This document shows, in pieces, positions 8,862 to 17,260 of a stretch of 64,000 nt of DNA. Origin of the DNA: Pandoraea capi (lineage in GTDB: Bacteria; Pseudomonadota; Gammaproteobacteria; Burkholderiales; Burkholderiaceae); the NCBI RefSeq assembly GCF_902459735.1, contig NZ_CABPRV010000002.1, positions 310,001-374,000 of the forward strand, read 5' to 3'. Within the stretch, counting starts at the first letter, position 1; the number at the start of each line of letters is the position of its first letter. The notes under the pieces were generated by a model, which saw only the letters and a list, made by a program, of their open reading frames with translations, was not told the origin of the DNA and did no database searches. Made by a program: the position numbers and the translations under genes.

Positions 8862-11537
8862 TTACTGCGCGTCGGACAGACGTTCAATGTGCAGACGTTC
8901 CACCGACTTCGCCGCGCGGTCGACATCCGCCGGGTCATGCCACAACGGCTTGCGGCCGAACGACGTGTACATCTCCAACTGATCCGCGTAATGCGACGAA
9001 CGCGTGCCGTCCGGGGCGATGAAGCCGCTTTGCCCCGGCGCGACGACGTCGTAAGCCGCGACCTTCGCCCGGCTACCCGTCGGACCGAACACGATCAGAT
9101 CGTTCTCCGTCCCCCGGTTCATGTAGACGGGCGTACGCACCGCTTCAGCAGCGTTAGCCTGCGGGATGCCGAAGAAGTTGTTCGCGCGGAACGTCAGCGG
9201 CACGGTCGGTGCACGCCACGCCGACATGTCCGGCCCGAGCTTCGTCTTGAGCGATGCAATCGTGTCGTCCAGCGCCGCCAGAATCACGTCGTTGCGGGGT
9301 TGGCCGCCAAAGATGTCAAAGGCTTGCGGCACGCCCGACTTGTCGCCGCGCAAGGCCTCGTACAGGACCTTGCTGCCGTTGCCGATGTTGAGCGAACCCG
9401 TCGGGCCGTCCTGCGGCGCGGCATAACCGCTGGCCAGGAACCACTTGTCGTACGGCGCGGGCACCACATGGCCCAGCGTCCGCTTGAGCATCGCGCTCAG
9501 CCATGCGTCCATGATGGCCGGGCCTGCGGTGTCGTAGTGACCGGTGTGCCCCGCGTCGCGAGCCAGACCGTTCCACGCGGCAAGCTGCATCGCGAGCTGA
9601 CGGCGTGCGTCGGTGGCGGGCAGATTGGCGGTGGCGCCTTCGATGAACGGCAGGAAGTGCGTACGGTTGACGTCCACGGCGCTCGTGTCCTTGAGGATCT
9701 GCCACATCTCGTCGACGCCCAGCTTGTTATGCGCTTCGATGCGATTGTCGATCTCGACGACGCGGTCTGCCCCGCCCCACACGAACGCGAACAGATCGCT
9801 CGCCGGATAGCCCTTCTGCGGCGAGTTGTTCCAGTTGGCGATCCAGCCTTGCTTCGGGTTGTAGACCTTCGGGTTGGTCGAGAACGGCAGCAGGCCCTTC
9901 CAGTCCCACTCGCCGGTGCCCGGCACCGGCAGACGCGGGTCGTGCCCCGGCTGACGCGCCGGATACGCCCCCGTATGCACGTAGCCGATGTTGCCGGACA
10001 CGTCGGCGTAGTACCAATTGATCGTAAGCGCATGGCGCGCAGCCTGTGCCGTCCACGACTTCCAGTCCTGCGCCTGCGCCTGGTGCGTCCAGGCGAGCAG
10101 CGACTGCACTTCGAGGCCATCCCACGCGCGCGCCTTGGCGTACGCAATGTGTTGCTTCGCATCGCGCTGCATGACGATACCGTGCACCGTGCGATAGACC
10201 TCCTGCACGACCGGCTCGGCGCCCTTCACCCGAATGATCTCGACACGCTTTTCCATGTCGTGCCATTGGCCCATGTGGAAATACCGGTTCGGGTTCGCCG
10301 GATCGAGCTTCTCGGCATAGATGTCGATGTCGTCGCCAAAACCGGCCGTCGAGCCCCACGAGATCTTGCCGTTGTGGCCGAACAAGATGCAGGGATAGCC
10401 GAACGGGGTGTTGCCCACGAGATCGAAGCCTGCGCCGTGCAACCCGATACCGTAGGTGTAGGCTGGCGCGAACCAGCCGAATTGCGGGCCGTTGAGCATG
10501 ATGGCGCGGGCGCCGCGCGCCTTTTGTTTTCCGACGATCCACATGTTGCTCGTCGTCGGGAAGCCTGCCGGACCGGGCTGTCCGGACTCCGCGAACTGCG
10601 CGAGCATCGTGGCGGCGTTGGTCTCGGCGTCCTGATGCAGCAACGCGCCGTCACTACCGCGTGCAAGACGTGCGAAGGTCGGCGCGGGGCCGTCGTAGCG
10701 GGCAAGCGGCTGCATCGGCGCGCCCGTCGACGCGCCGACCTTGACTGGATAAACGCCGTCGGCGGCAGGCACGGTGGACGGCGCATCCGGATTCGTGATC
10801 CACTTCAGTTCATCGAACAATGCCATGCCCTTCTGCGGGCCATATTTGTCCTTGAGGGCCGTCACCAGCGCCAGATTGTCGATCTCGCTGGTCGCATCCG
10901 AGAAGCGGTTGGCCATGGTGCCGACGAAAACCATCGCAACATCGAACGCGTCCCAGTTCGCGGGCTGGAAGCCGAGGTCATTGAATTGCTTGGGCATGCG
11001 CGTAGACGGTTGCGCGCGAATCTGCGCGATCCATGCGTTCATGCCTGCGGCGTAGCCGTCGAGAATGTCCCGCTCGCGTTGGGGCAGATCGGCCAGTTGA
11101 CGGCGGATCGACGCGGGCCAGTAATTGCCGCGAATCGACTTGTCGAAATCGACGAATTTCTCGCCCAGCACTTCTGCGACGGTGCCCTGCGTGCTGCGAC
11201 GCGCCATCTCCATCTGGAACAGACGATCCTGCGCAATGGCGTAGCCATAACCGTAGAACAGCGCATAGGTCGTCGAGGCATAGATGTGCGGCACGCCGAA
11301 CTCGTCGCGCTTGATCGTCACGTCGGTGCGTCCGGGGACTTTATCGGCGGATGCCGCCGCGACCGTTGCACGGGGGGCGGCGATTGCCGCCAACGGCACC
11401 GTCAGTGCCAGACTCAACAGCGACGCTGCGACACTTGCCCAGAGGCGATGACGGTTAAGGCGCACACCTTGCGTGCGGGCGTGCCCGAGCGCAATCGATG
11501 AAGGTGAGGAAACGCTCGAGCGAGAAATCAAGGTCAT
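8862..11537 (-). CDS. Penicillin G acylase-type Ntn hydrolase
   Basis: An 891-residue secreted precursor. A signal peptide is visible at about residues 28-55 (Arg/His-rich start, then a Leu/Ala core ending AIAA). The alpha chain follows, then a spacer, and the beta chain begins at Ser330 in the TTS-NMW motif, the autocatalytic cleavage site and nucleophile of penicillin G acylases. Downstream features typical of the family include the NGPQFGWF and [16 protein letters not shown] segments. The mature enzyme should be a periplasmic heterodimer hydrolysing phenylacetyl- or other aryl-acetyl amides; in this order, relatives also cleave acyl-homoserine lactones. The start has GGAGA 6-8 bases upstream. 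A long opposite-strand frame over this gene is a codon-bias shadow. Confidence 0.92.
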   Translation of the reverse strand: MTLISRSSVSSPSSIALGHARTQGVRLNRHRLWASVAASLLSLALTVPLAAIAAPRATVAAASADKVPGRTDVTIKRDEFGVPHIYASTTYALFYGYGYAIAQDRLFQMEMARRSTQGTVAEVLGEKFVDFDKSIRGNYWPASIRRQLADLPQRERDILDGYAAGMNAWIAQIRAQPSTRMPKQFNDLGFQPANWDAFDVAMVFVGTMANRFSDATSEIDNLALVTALKDKYGPQKGMALFDELKWITNPDAPSTVPAADGVYPVKVGASTGAPMQPLARYDGPAPTFARLARGSDGALLHQDAETNAATMLAQFAESGQPGPAGFPTTSNMWIVGKQKARGARAIMLNGPQFGWFAPAYTYGIGLHGAGFDLVGNTPFGYPCILFGHNGKISWGSTAGFGDDIDIYAEKLDPANPNRYFHMGQWHDMEKRVEIIRVKGAEPVVQEVYRTVHGIVMQRDAKQHIAYAKARAWDGLEVQSLLAWTHQAQAQDWKSWTAQAARHALTINWYYADVSGNIGYVHTGAYPARQPGHDPRLPVPGTGEWDWKGLLPFSTNPKVYNPKQGWIANWNNSPQKGYPASDLFAFVWGGADRVVEIDNRIEAHNKLGVDEMWQILKDTSAVDVNRTHFLPFIEGATANLPATDARRQLAMQLAAWNGLARDAGHTGHYDTAGPAIMDAWLSAMLKRTLGHVVPAPYDKWFLASGYAAPQDGPTGSLNIGNGSKVLYEALRGDKSGVPQAFDIFGGQPRNDVILAALDDTIASLKTKLGPDMSAWRAPTVPLTFRANNFFGIPQANAAEAVRTPVYMNRGTENDLIVFGPTGSRAKVAAYDVVAPGQSGFIAPDGTRSSHYADQLEMYTSFGRKPLWHDPADVDRAAKSVERLHIERLSDAQ

Positions 11538-11588
11538 TCATGTCTCCGTAATTGTTATGAGCCAGCGCGTTGAAGCCTAACATGATAA

Positions 11589-11604
11589 AACCGACCGGTC
11601 GGTT
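11589..11604. promoter_or_regulatory. Perfect 16-bp palindrome upstream of the acylase
   Basis: AACCGACCGGTCGGTT is a perfect inverted repeat located 52 bp upstream of the acylase start, in an AT-rich promoter region. It resembles TetR-family operators of the ACCGACCGGTCGGT kind. No TetR gene adjoins it; the nearest is at 6788-7369. The neighbour on the other side is a MerR-type fusion protein. Confidence 0.6.
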
Positions 11605-11683
11605 AATTATTCAGAAAATAATTCGACAGCAATGGCTCCGTTGCGTAGTGTCGGATACCGGTCAGAAAACCTGTCGAATGTCG

Positions 11684-11717
11684 TTGACCTGTCCCTTGGG
11701 GACGGCCCGAGCATAGC
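11684..11717 (+). promoter_or_regulatory. Candidate MerR-type promoter with GTCCC-TTG-GGGAC dyad
   Basis: TTGACC (11684-11689) is followed by a perfect dyad GTCCC-TTG-GGGAC (11691-11703) and a weak -10-like CATAGC at 11712. A dyad just after the -35 box is the usual MerR arrangement. The spacing to the best -10 (22 bp) is longer than the standard 19-20, so the promoter assignment is tentative. Confidence 0.4.
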
Positions 11718-11746
11718 GTCACCCGGTCAACACTCAGAGGTGAACG

Positions 11747-12772
11747 ATGAACGATTTTGCGGTGCGACTTAACGCGTCGGATGCGGCCCGCCGGCTCGGT
11801 GTCTCGAACAAGGCGTTACGACTTTACGAGCAGCATGGGTTGCTCAGTCCGGCCAGAACGACGGCGGGATATCGCGTCTACGACGCCGCCGAGATGGCGC
11901 GCGCCGCGGAAGTCGTCGCCCTTCGCGCATTGGGTTTGAGCCTTGCCCAGGTGGCGAGCGTGCTCAAAGGCGACCGTCAGACCCTTGCCGACGCGTTGGC
12001 CGTCCACGAAGCGACGCTGGATGGCGAGATCCGCGAGCGTCTGCATCGTATGGAAACGGTCCGGAGTCTGCGGGCGGGATTGGACGCGGGACGGATGCCC
12101 GCCGAGGGCGAGCTGCCTGGTCTTGTCGAGCAGGCAGCGCCGAGCGTTGCGTTCGATCTGCCATGGCCGTGGGGTGGCGAGCGGTTCGAGATGCGGGACA
12201 TCCGGCCGCTGAACTACATCATCGGCTCGCTGGGCAGCGGCAAGACACGTTTGGCGATGCAGTTGGCGCAGGCGATGCCCGGCGGGACGTTTCTTGGGCT
12301 GGATCGTTTGCAGGAGACGTCTGCCGCGCATGCCCTTCAGTCGTTGGAACACGACGCGGCATTGCGATCCGCAGTTACCCGCGCCGAAGGGTGGCTGCTG
12401 GACGACGGCGCCGAGTCGTCGGTAGCGCTGACGGTGTTGCTCGTCACGCTGGAAGCCGAACGCGCGGGTGCGCTGGTGGTCGATATGGTCGAACAGGATC
12501 TGACGCAGTCCACACAGGAGGCATTGATTCGCTATCTACGGCAGGAAGCGAGGCCGCGCAAACCGCCCCGCTTTCTGATGACGCGCTCGTCCTCGATTCT
12601 CGACCTGAGCGCCGTCGGCCCACATGAAGCCATCATTCTGTGCCCCGCGAACCACAGCCCTCCCGTACGCGTCGCGCCTTACGCGGGCGCGCCGGGATTC
12701 GAGGCCGTAGCGACGTGTCTCGCGTCGCCCGACGTTCGCGCCCGCATCGCCGCGCCCCCGTCGATGGTGTGA
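11747..12772 (+). CDS. MerR-type regulator fused to a P-loop ATPase domain
   Basis: A 341-residue protein. Residues 8-75 are a MerR winged helix-turn-helix (AARRLGVSNKALRLYEQHGLL, GYRVYD), and residues 80-110 form the dimerisation helix. Instead of a small effector domain, the rest is nucleotide-binding: Walker A GSLGSGKT at 160-167, a Walker B-like ALVVDMVEQD, and a FLMTRSSSILDL strand resembling the sensor strand of ABC/AAA-type ATPases. It is known that MerR proteins distort promoter DNA; coupling to ATP is inferred. AGAGGTGAACG precedes the ATG. It is divergent from the penicillin acylase gene. The target and ligand are unknown. Confidence 0.8.
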   Translation: MNDFAVRLNASDAARRLGVSNKALRLYEQHGLLSPARTTAGYRVYDAAEMARAAEVVALRALGLSLAQVASVLKGDRQTLADALAVHEATLDGEIRERLHRMETVRSLRAGLDAGRMPAEGELPGLVEQAAPSVAFDLPWPWGGERFEMRDIRPLNYIIGSLGSGKTRLAMQLAQAMPGGTFLGLDRLQETSAAHALQSLEHDAALRSAVTRAEGWLLDDGAESSVALTVLLVTLEAERAGALVVDMVEQDLTQSTQEALIRYLRQEARPRKPPRFLMTRSSSILDLSAVGPHEAIILCPANHSPPVRVAPYAGAPGFEAVATCLASPDVRARIAAPPSMV

Positions 12773-12800
12773 CGCCGCGCCGGGCGAATGCGGGTCGCGA

Positions 12801-13742
12801 TCAGGCGCGTTCGTTATCGCAACCGGAGACCGGCGGCGAACCGGCTTCGGTGCGCGAGCGGGCTTGCGTGATGTTGCTGAACGGGGGCACGTCCTGCGTG
12901 AGCCAGACGTTACCACCGATGACCGAGCCTTCCCCGATCGTGACGCGTCCGAGGATCGTCGCTCCTGCATAGATGACGACGTTGTCTTCCACGATCGGGT
13001 GACGCGGCAACCCTTTGCGCGGATTGCCGTCGTCGTCTGCCGGGAAGCGCTTCGCGCCAAGCGTGACGGCCTGATAGACGCGCACACGCTGGCCGAGGAT
13101 CGCCGTCTCGCCGATCACCACACCGGTGCCGTGGTCGATGAAGAAGCCCGCGCCGATCTGCGCACCGGGGTGAATGTCGATGCCCGTTTCGGAGTGCGCC
13201 TGTTCGGCGATGATGCGCGCGAGCAGCGGCAGTTCCAGACGATACAACTCATGCGCGATCCGGTGATGGATCATCGCGTGAATGCCGGGATAGCAGATGA
13301 GCACTTCGTCCACGCTGCCCGCCGCCGGGTCGCCCTGATAAGCCGCCAGCACATCCTGATCGAGCAGCCCGCGAATCTCCGGAAGCCGGCTCGCGAATTG
13401 CTGGATGGCCGAGTGCGCGCGTTCCTCGATCAGCGCTGCCGTGATATCGGCGTCGTGACGCGCCTTGTAGCGCCATTCGAGCCGGGCCTGTTCGGCAAGA
13501 CCGTTCAGGGCGCTCGTGAGCGTGTGGCCGACGTAATAGTTCTCGCCTTGATGATGCAGGTCGAGCGGCCCGAGCCGCATCGGGAACAGCGCGCCCTTGA
13601 GTTGCACGACGATGTCCGCCAGACGCTCCCGCGACGGCAGATCGCGACCGCCGGATTCGAGCAGCCGGCGCTGACCGTCGCGCCAGCGCAAGCGGGCGTC
13701 ATGCAATGAGGAAACGATACCGTCGATGTCGAACGCTGCCAC
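12801..13742 (-). CDS. cysE: Serine O-acetyltransferase (CysE/EpsC type)
   Basis: A 313-residue acetyltransferase that makes O-acetylserine from serine and acetyl-CoA, the first step of cysteine synthesis. The helical SAT N-terminal domain is followed by a left-handed beta helix of hexapeptide repeats with the catalytic HPGAQIG and DHGTGVVIGE motifs. The long N-terminal part fits the EpsC-like branch rather than enteric CysE. The frame is open upstream to 13925, but the GTG at 13742 with AGGAG 8 bases before it is clearly the start. Its role as the housekeeping SAT or as a second copy cannot be told from the window. Confidence 0.9.
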   Translation of the reverse strand: MAAFDIDGIVSSLHDARLRWRDGQRRLLESGGRDLPSRERLADIVVQLKGALFPMRLGPLDLHHQGENYYVGHTLTSALNGLAEQARLEWRYKARHDADITAALIEERAHSAIQQFASRLPEIRGLLDQDVLAAYQGDPAAGSVDEVLICYPGIHAMIHHRIAHELYRLELPLLARIIAEQAHSETGIDIHPGAQIGAGFFIDHGTGVVIGETAILGQRVRVYQAVTLGAKRFPADDDGNPRKGLPRHPIVEDNVVIYAGATILGRVTIGEGSVIGGNVWLTQDVPPFSNITQARSRTEAGSPPVSGCDNERA

Positions 13743-13938
13743 GGGGGAAACTCCTGAGAAGCATGAGGTGCAGACGGCGCATGCGCCGCCGTTGCACGAA
13801 ATCGGGGGACGCGCGAGCGCCAATCCACGAAGCATAGCGGGTTTCGAAGGCACCTGTCCTGACGTGGTCTTATCGAGTCCCTCGCCTCCTCGCCCTGAAT
13901 CATCGCGGATCGCCCGGATGCGCACCGGGCGTTGTGCC

Positions 13939-15375
13939 TTACGGCGATTCGATAGCCGCCTTGAGGCGTCGGCTCAACGCCATCGCCGTGGCCATATCGG
14001 GGAGATTCGTGAACCCCATGAGCAAGCCCGAGCGTGACGCCTTGCCGCCATACCAGCGGCTGAGCGCATGCACGGCGAGTCCTTGCACGTGCGCGGCTTC
14101 GGAGAGCGGCACGTCGCCCCGTCTGGCGAGGGCATTGCGCAGATACGCCAGCGTCTGGATGCCGCCCGCTTGCGGTTGCACATACAGATCGTCGCCGAAG
14201 ACGTCGGTGAGCGCATCGCTAAGGTACCGACGTCGCTCGGCGTAGAGCGAGCGCATCTTGCGCAAATGCCGGGCGAAATGCCCCTGCTCCATGAAGTCGG
14301 CAACGGTGGCCTGCACGTGCACCGAACCGGGGCCACCCAGTTGGCTGGCCGACGCGGCAAAGCGCTCGATATGCGCCTGCGGCACCACGAGATAGGCAAG
14401 CCGCAGGCCGGGGAACAGCACCTTGCTGAACGTTCCCGTGTAAAGCACCCGGCCGTCGTGATCGAGACTTTTGAGCGCGGGCAATGGACGTCCGTGATAG
14501 CGAAACTCGCTGTCGTAGTCGTCCTCCACGATCCAGGACTGCTGTTGCCCTGCCCATTCGAGCAGTGCAAGCCGACGGGGTAATGACAGTGTCGTGCCCG
14601 TGGGGCTCTGATGCGTCGGCGTGACGACAGCGAAGCGGGCGTTCGGCGCACGTTTGACGCCTTCATTGACGTCGAGCCCCTCGTCATCGACGGGAATCGA
14701 CGCGAGTTGCATACCGATGCTCTCGAGGAAATGCCGGGCATACGGATAGCCGGGGTCCTCGAACCAGCCTTGCGCCCCTGGTTCGATCAGGGTTCGGCAC
14801 ACGAGATCGAGCGCGGCGCGATAGCCGGGCGTGACGAAGACCTGTTCGGCGGTGCAGGCGATACCGCGCGAGATGCCGAGATACGTTGCGATGGCGTGGC
14901 GCAATGGCGCATAGCCCGCCGACTCGGGATAGGACATCGACGCCAGGTCCATGACCCGCAGGCTCCTGCCGGCGAGACGCACCCAGGTCTTGCGCGGGAA
15001 GGCGTCGAGTGCGGGCAGTCCCAACTGAAACGGACGCGGCGCGCCGACCGCCGCCAGCGCATCTCTCGGCACGGAAGGTTGCGGCGAGGGCGTCGCGACC
15101 GGTGGCGCCGCCTCGCCGAGGTGCTCCAGACGCGGGGACACGAACGTTCCCGCGGCGCCCCGGGGGATGAAGTAGCCTTCGCTGGTGAGCATCTGATAGG
15201 CCAGTTCGACGGTGCCACGCGCCAGATTGAGTTCGCTGGCCAGGCTGCGCACCGACGGCACCCGGTCGCCCGCACGAAGCTTTCCGCTCGCGATGGCGTC
15301 GCGGTAGCGGCGGTAAAGCTGGAGGTAGAGCGGCGCGTCGTCACCGGGTCCGGGCTTCAGATAGGGATAGTCCAT
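13939..15375 (-). CDS. MocR-type GntR / aminotransferase-fold regulator
   Basis: A 478-residue regulator. Residues 12-80 are a GntR winged helix (LYLQLYRRYRDAI, SVRSLASELNLARGTVELAY), and residues 110-470 form a type I aminotransferase fold with the PLP-binding lysine in TGTFSKVLFPG. MocR proteins use PLP, or an amino-compound adduct of it, as effector. It is divergently transcribed from an AhpD-like gene, a common pairing in which MocR controls the neighbour. An inverted repeat, ATGTCCTA / TAGGACAT, lies in the shared promoter region. Confidence 0.92.
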   Translation of the reverse strand: MDYPYLKPGPGDDAPLYLQLYRRYRDAIASGKLRAGDRVPSVRSLASELNLARGTVELAYQMLTSEGYFIPRGAAGTFVSPRLEHLGEAAPPVATPSPQPSVPRDALAAVGAPRPFQLGLPALDAFPRKTWVRLAGRSLRVMDLASMSYPESAGYAPLRHAIATYLGISRGIACTAEQVFVTPGYRAALDLVCRTLIEPGAQGWFEDPGYPYARHFLESIGMQLASIPVDDEGLDVNEGVKRAPNARFAVVTPTHQSPTGTTLSLPRRLALLEWAGQQQSWIVEDDYDSEFRYHGRPLPALKSLDHDGRVLYTGTFSKVLFPGLRLAYLVVPQAHIERFAASASQLGGPGSVHVQATVADFMEQGHFARHLRKMRSLYAERRRYLSDALTDVFGDDLYVQPQAGGIQTLAYLRNALARRGDVPLSEAAHVQGLAVHALSRWYGGKASRSGLLMGFTNLPDMATAMALSRRLKAAIESP

Positions 15376-15380
15376 CCGGA

Positions 15381-15426
15381 ATGTCCTATTGATTTCGTCA
15401 ATTCTTGCATCTGAACACTAGGACAT
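15381..15426. promoter_or_regulatory. Operator candidate for the MocR regulator
   Basis: Inverted repeat ATGTCCTA (15381-15388) and TAGGACAT (15419-15426), separated by 30 bp, lies between the divergent MocR and AhpD-like genes. The 38-bp centre spacing (between three and four helical turns) is in the range seen for MocR sites with two half-sites. Confidence 0.5.
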
Positions 15427-15524
15427 GATTCTCGTAAATTGGTGACGTTGCGACAAGCCCCCGCTATTCGTTCTTGATTGCACTTGATGCGCACCCCGCG
15501 CACCCACTTTTTTGGAGAGTTTTG

Positions 15525-15956
15525 ATGAGCACGCTTCGTTTGTCCTATTACACATTGTCGTCCGAGGCCTATCAGGGATTTGCCGCCACGAAGAAGGCGC
15601 TGGAGAAGAGCACGCTTGGCAAGGCGCTGATCGAGCTGGTGTATCTGCGCACGTCGCAAATCAACGGTTGCTCGTTCTGCCTCGAGATGCATGCGAAGGC
15701 GCTCCGTAAGGACGGCATGCCCGATCACAAGATCGACAGCCTCGCCGGCTGGCGCGTGAGTTCGCATTACAGCGCCCGTGAGCGCGCAGCGCTGGAGTGG
15801 ACGGAATCGGTCGTCGCCATCGACCAGACGCATGCCCCGGACGAAGCGTTCGATCCGCTGCGCGAGCACTTCAACGACACCGAAATCGCCGACCTGACAT
15901 TCGCCATCGCCCTGATGAGCGCATTCAACCGTCTGGCGATCGGGATGCGTCAGTAA
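15525..15956 (+). CDS. AhpD-like / carboxymuconolactone decarboxylase-family protein
   Basis: A 143-residue helical protein with the redox motif C49-S-F-C52 and His56 (CSFCLEMHAK), the signature of the AhpD-like branch, in which the two cysteines act as a peroxidase-linked disulfide reductant. TTGGAGAG precedes the ATG by about 6 bases; an in-frame upstream extension to 15474 has no family character. It probably forms a small oxidative or electrophile stress unit with the divergent MocR regulator. Confidence 0.88.
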   Translation: MSTLRLSYYTLSSEAYQGFAATKKALEKSTLGKALIELVYLRTSQINGCSFCLEMHAKALRKDGMPDHKIDSLAGWRVSSHYSARERAALEWTESVVAIDQTHAPDEAFDPLREHFNDTEIADLTFAIALMSAFNRLAIGMRQ

Positions 15957-15965
15957 GGCGTCGGC

Positions 15966-15997
15966 GATGCGGCCTTGCCCCCCGACCGGGCCGCATC
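15966..15997. terminator. Hairpin between convergent genes
   Basis: GATGCGGCC (15966-15974) pairs perfectly with GGCCGCATC (15989-15997) across a 14-nt loop, between the ends of the AhpD-like gene and the LysR gene. It has no T run on either side, so it may be a transcript-end stabiliser rather than a classical intrinsic terminator. Confidence 0.5.
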
Positions 15998-16045
15998 CAC
16001 CGCGCGTGTTGCGCATGCCGCAGCCATCGGCCATCACGACGTCGC

Positions 16046-17014
16046 TCAGACGTTCACGGCACCGCTATCCACCGGTCGCAACGTAATCCCCTTCCAATGC
16101 CCGTCCGCCTGTAACTCACGGACGAGGTCGGCGATGCATTCGCGCACTGCGATCGTGGCCGATCCGACGGGCAGCGAGTTGGACCAGCAAATGCTCGCCG
16201 GGCGTTGCAATTGCGGCGAGACGATGCGGCGCGAGCGCGGACGCAAGGCCGGATCACGCGACGCCAGCGCCGATACCGGCAGAATCGAACACGCATCGCC
16301 CAGACGCGCAATGTCGATCAGTGTCGGCAACGAGTCGATGTCCGCCACGATGTTCAACTCCGCATTCGCCTGCGCGAAGCTCCGCTCGATCAGCAGACGT
16401 AAGCCGTTCGACGCACTGGGCACCACGATCGGCACGTTCGCCAGCAACGCCAACGCGCAAGTGTCGTGCACATCGTCCTCGTAGATCGCTGGGCACACCC
16501 GATGTCCACCCAGCACGTAAAGTGCCTCGTCGAACAGCGGCATCACCGAAATCCCGCGTGTCTCCGAATCCCGAAACAACATCGCCAGATCGAGGCGTCC
16601 GTTCGCCAGCAACTCGCCGATGTACCCGCTCATGCTTTCGAAGATTTGCAGGCGGATGCCCGGGTACTGCTCACGCACCCGCGTGAACAGCGGCACCGCG
16701 AGAATCGACGCAATCGTCGTCGGGAAGCCCACCGCCACCGGCCCCGCTTCACTGCCGCCGCCCTCCCGCACTTCCTGGCGAATCTGCTCCATCTGACGCA
16801 GCACCACCCGCGCATGCCGGTATAGCGCCTTTCCCGCATCGGTCGGCGTCACCCCCTGCGCGCTGCGCACCAGCAATTGCGCTTGCAGTTCGTCCTCAAG
16901 CCCGCGCAACTGCGCGCTCAACGACGGCTGGGCGATATGCAATCGCTCGGCCGCCTTGGAGACGCTGCCGCTGTCGACGATTGCCACGAAATTTCGGAGT
17001 TGTCTGACGTCCAT
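16046..17014 (-). CDS. LysR-family regulator of the 2-hydroxycarboxylate module
   Basis: A 322-residue LysR protein: residues 1-60 hold the winged helix-turn-helix (FVAIVDSGSVSKAAERLHIAQPSLSAQ), and the rest is a two-lobed periplasmic-binding-like effector domain. The ATG at 17014 is preferred over the longer frame because LysR proteins begin with MDxRQLRxF. It is divergent from the 2-hydroxycarboxylate transporter, with two dyads in between, so it most likely activates the transporter, CoA-transferase and lyase genes in response to the acid. Confidence 0.92.
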   Translation of the reverse strand: MDVRQLRNFVAIVDSGSVSKAAERLHIAQPSLSAQLRGLEDELQAQLLVRSAQGVTPTDAGKALYRHARVVLRQMEQIRQEVREGGGSEAGPVAVGFPTTIASILAVPLFTRVREQYPGIRLQIFESMSGYIGELLANGRLDLAMLFRDSETRGISVMPLFDEALYVLGGHRVCPAIYEDDVHDTCALALLANVPIVVPSASNGLRLLIERSFAQANAELNIVADIDSLPTLIDIARLGDACSILPVSALASRDPALRPRSRRIVSPQLQRPASICWSNSLPVGSATIAVRECIADLVRELQADGHWKGITLRPVDSGAVNV

Positions 17015-17063
17015 GACCTCGGGCCACCGACACCGTCGCATCAGTGGGTTGTCTCGAAAAGCC

Positions 17064-17078
17064 ATAGCGTACTGCTAT
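17064..17078. promoter_or_regulatory. LysR box ATAGC-N5-GCTAT
   Basis: The sequence ATAGC-GTACT-GCTAT is a perfect dyad and contains the T-N11-A core expected of LysR-type recognition sites. It lies 50 bp upstream of the LysR start, between it and the divergent transporter. Confidence 0.6.
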
Positions 17079-17131
17079 ACGAGAACGGACGAAACTCAGC
17101 TTTTCGACCCATCGACCGGGTTAACACCCGA

Positions 17132-17148
17132 TTCTCGTCGTTCGAGAA
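17132..17148. promoter_or_regulatory. Second dyad TTCTCG-N5-CGAGAA in the same region
   Basis: A perfect 6-bp dyad with a 5-bp spacer, 68 bp from the first LysR box and 113 bp from the transporter start. It could be the activation site or bind a different factor. Confidence 0.4.
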
Positions 17149-17260
17149 CACCAAGCCATAGTCTGGCCCTATACCCACATCCAAAATCGGTATTTCCTCC
17201 CGCAAGGCACGCGCGCCTATAGTCCCGTCAACAAACCAATTCCAATACGGAGACAGCAGG

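Noticed and set aside
8757-11501. A 914-codon open frame on the plus strand opposite the penicillin acylase gene
   Set aside because: It is Arg/Val/His-rich with no recognisable domain, lies exactly opposite a well-supported gene, and runs on from the last codons of chrA in another frame. It is a codon-bias shadow of GC-rich DNA.
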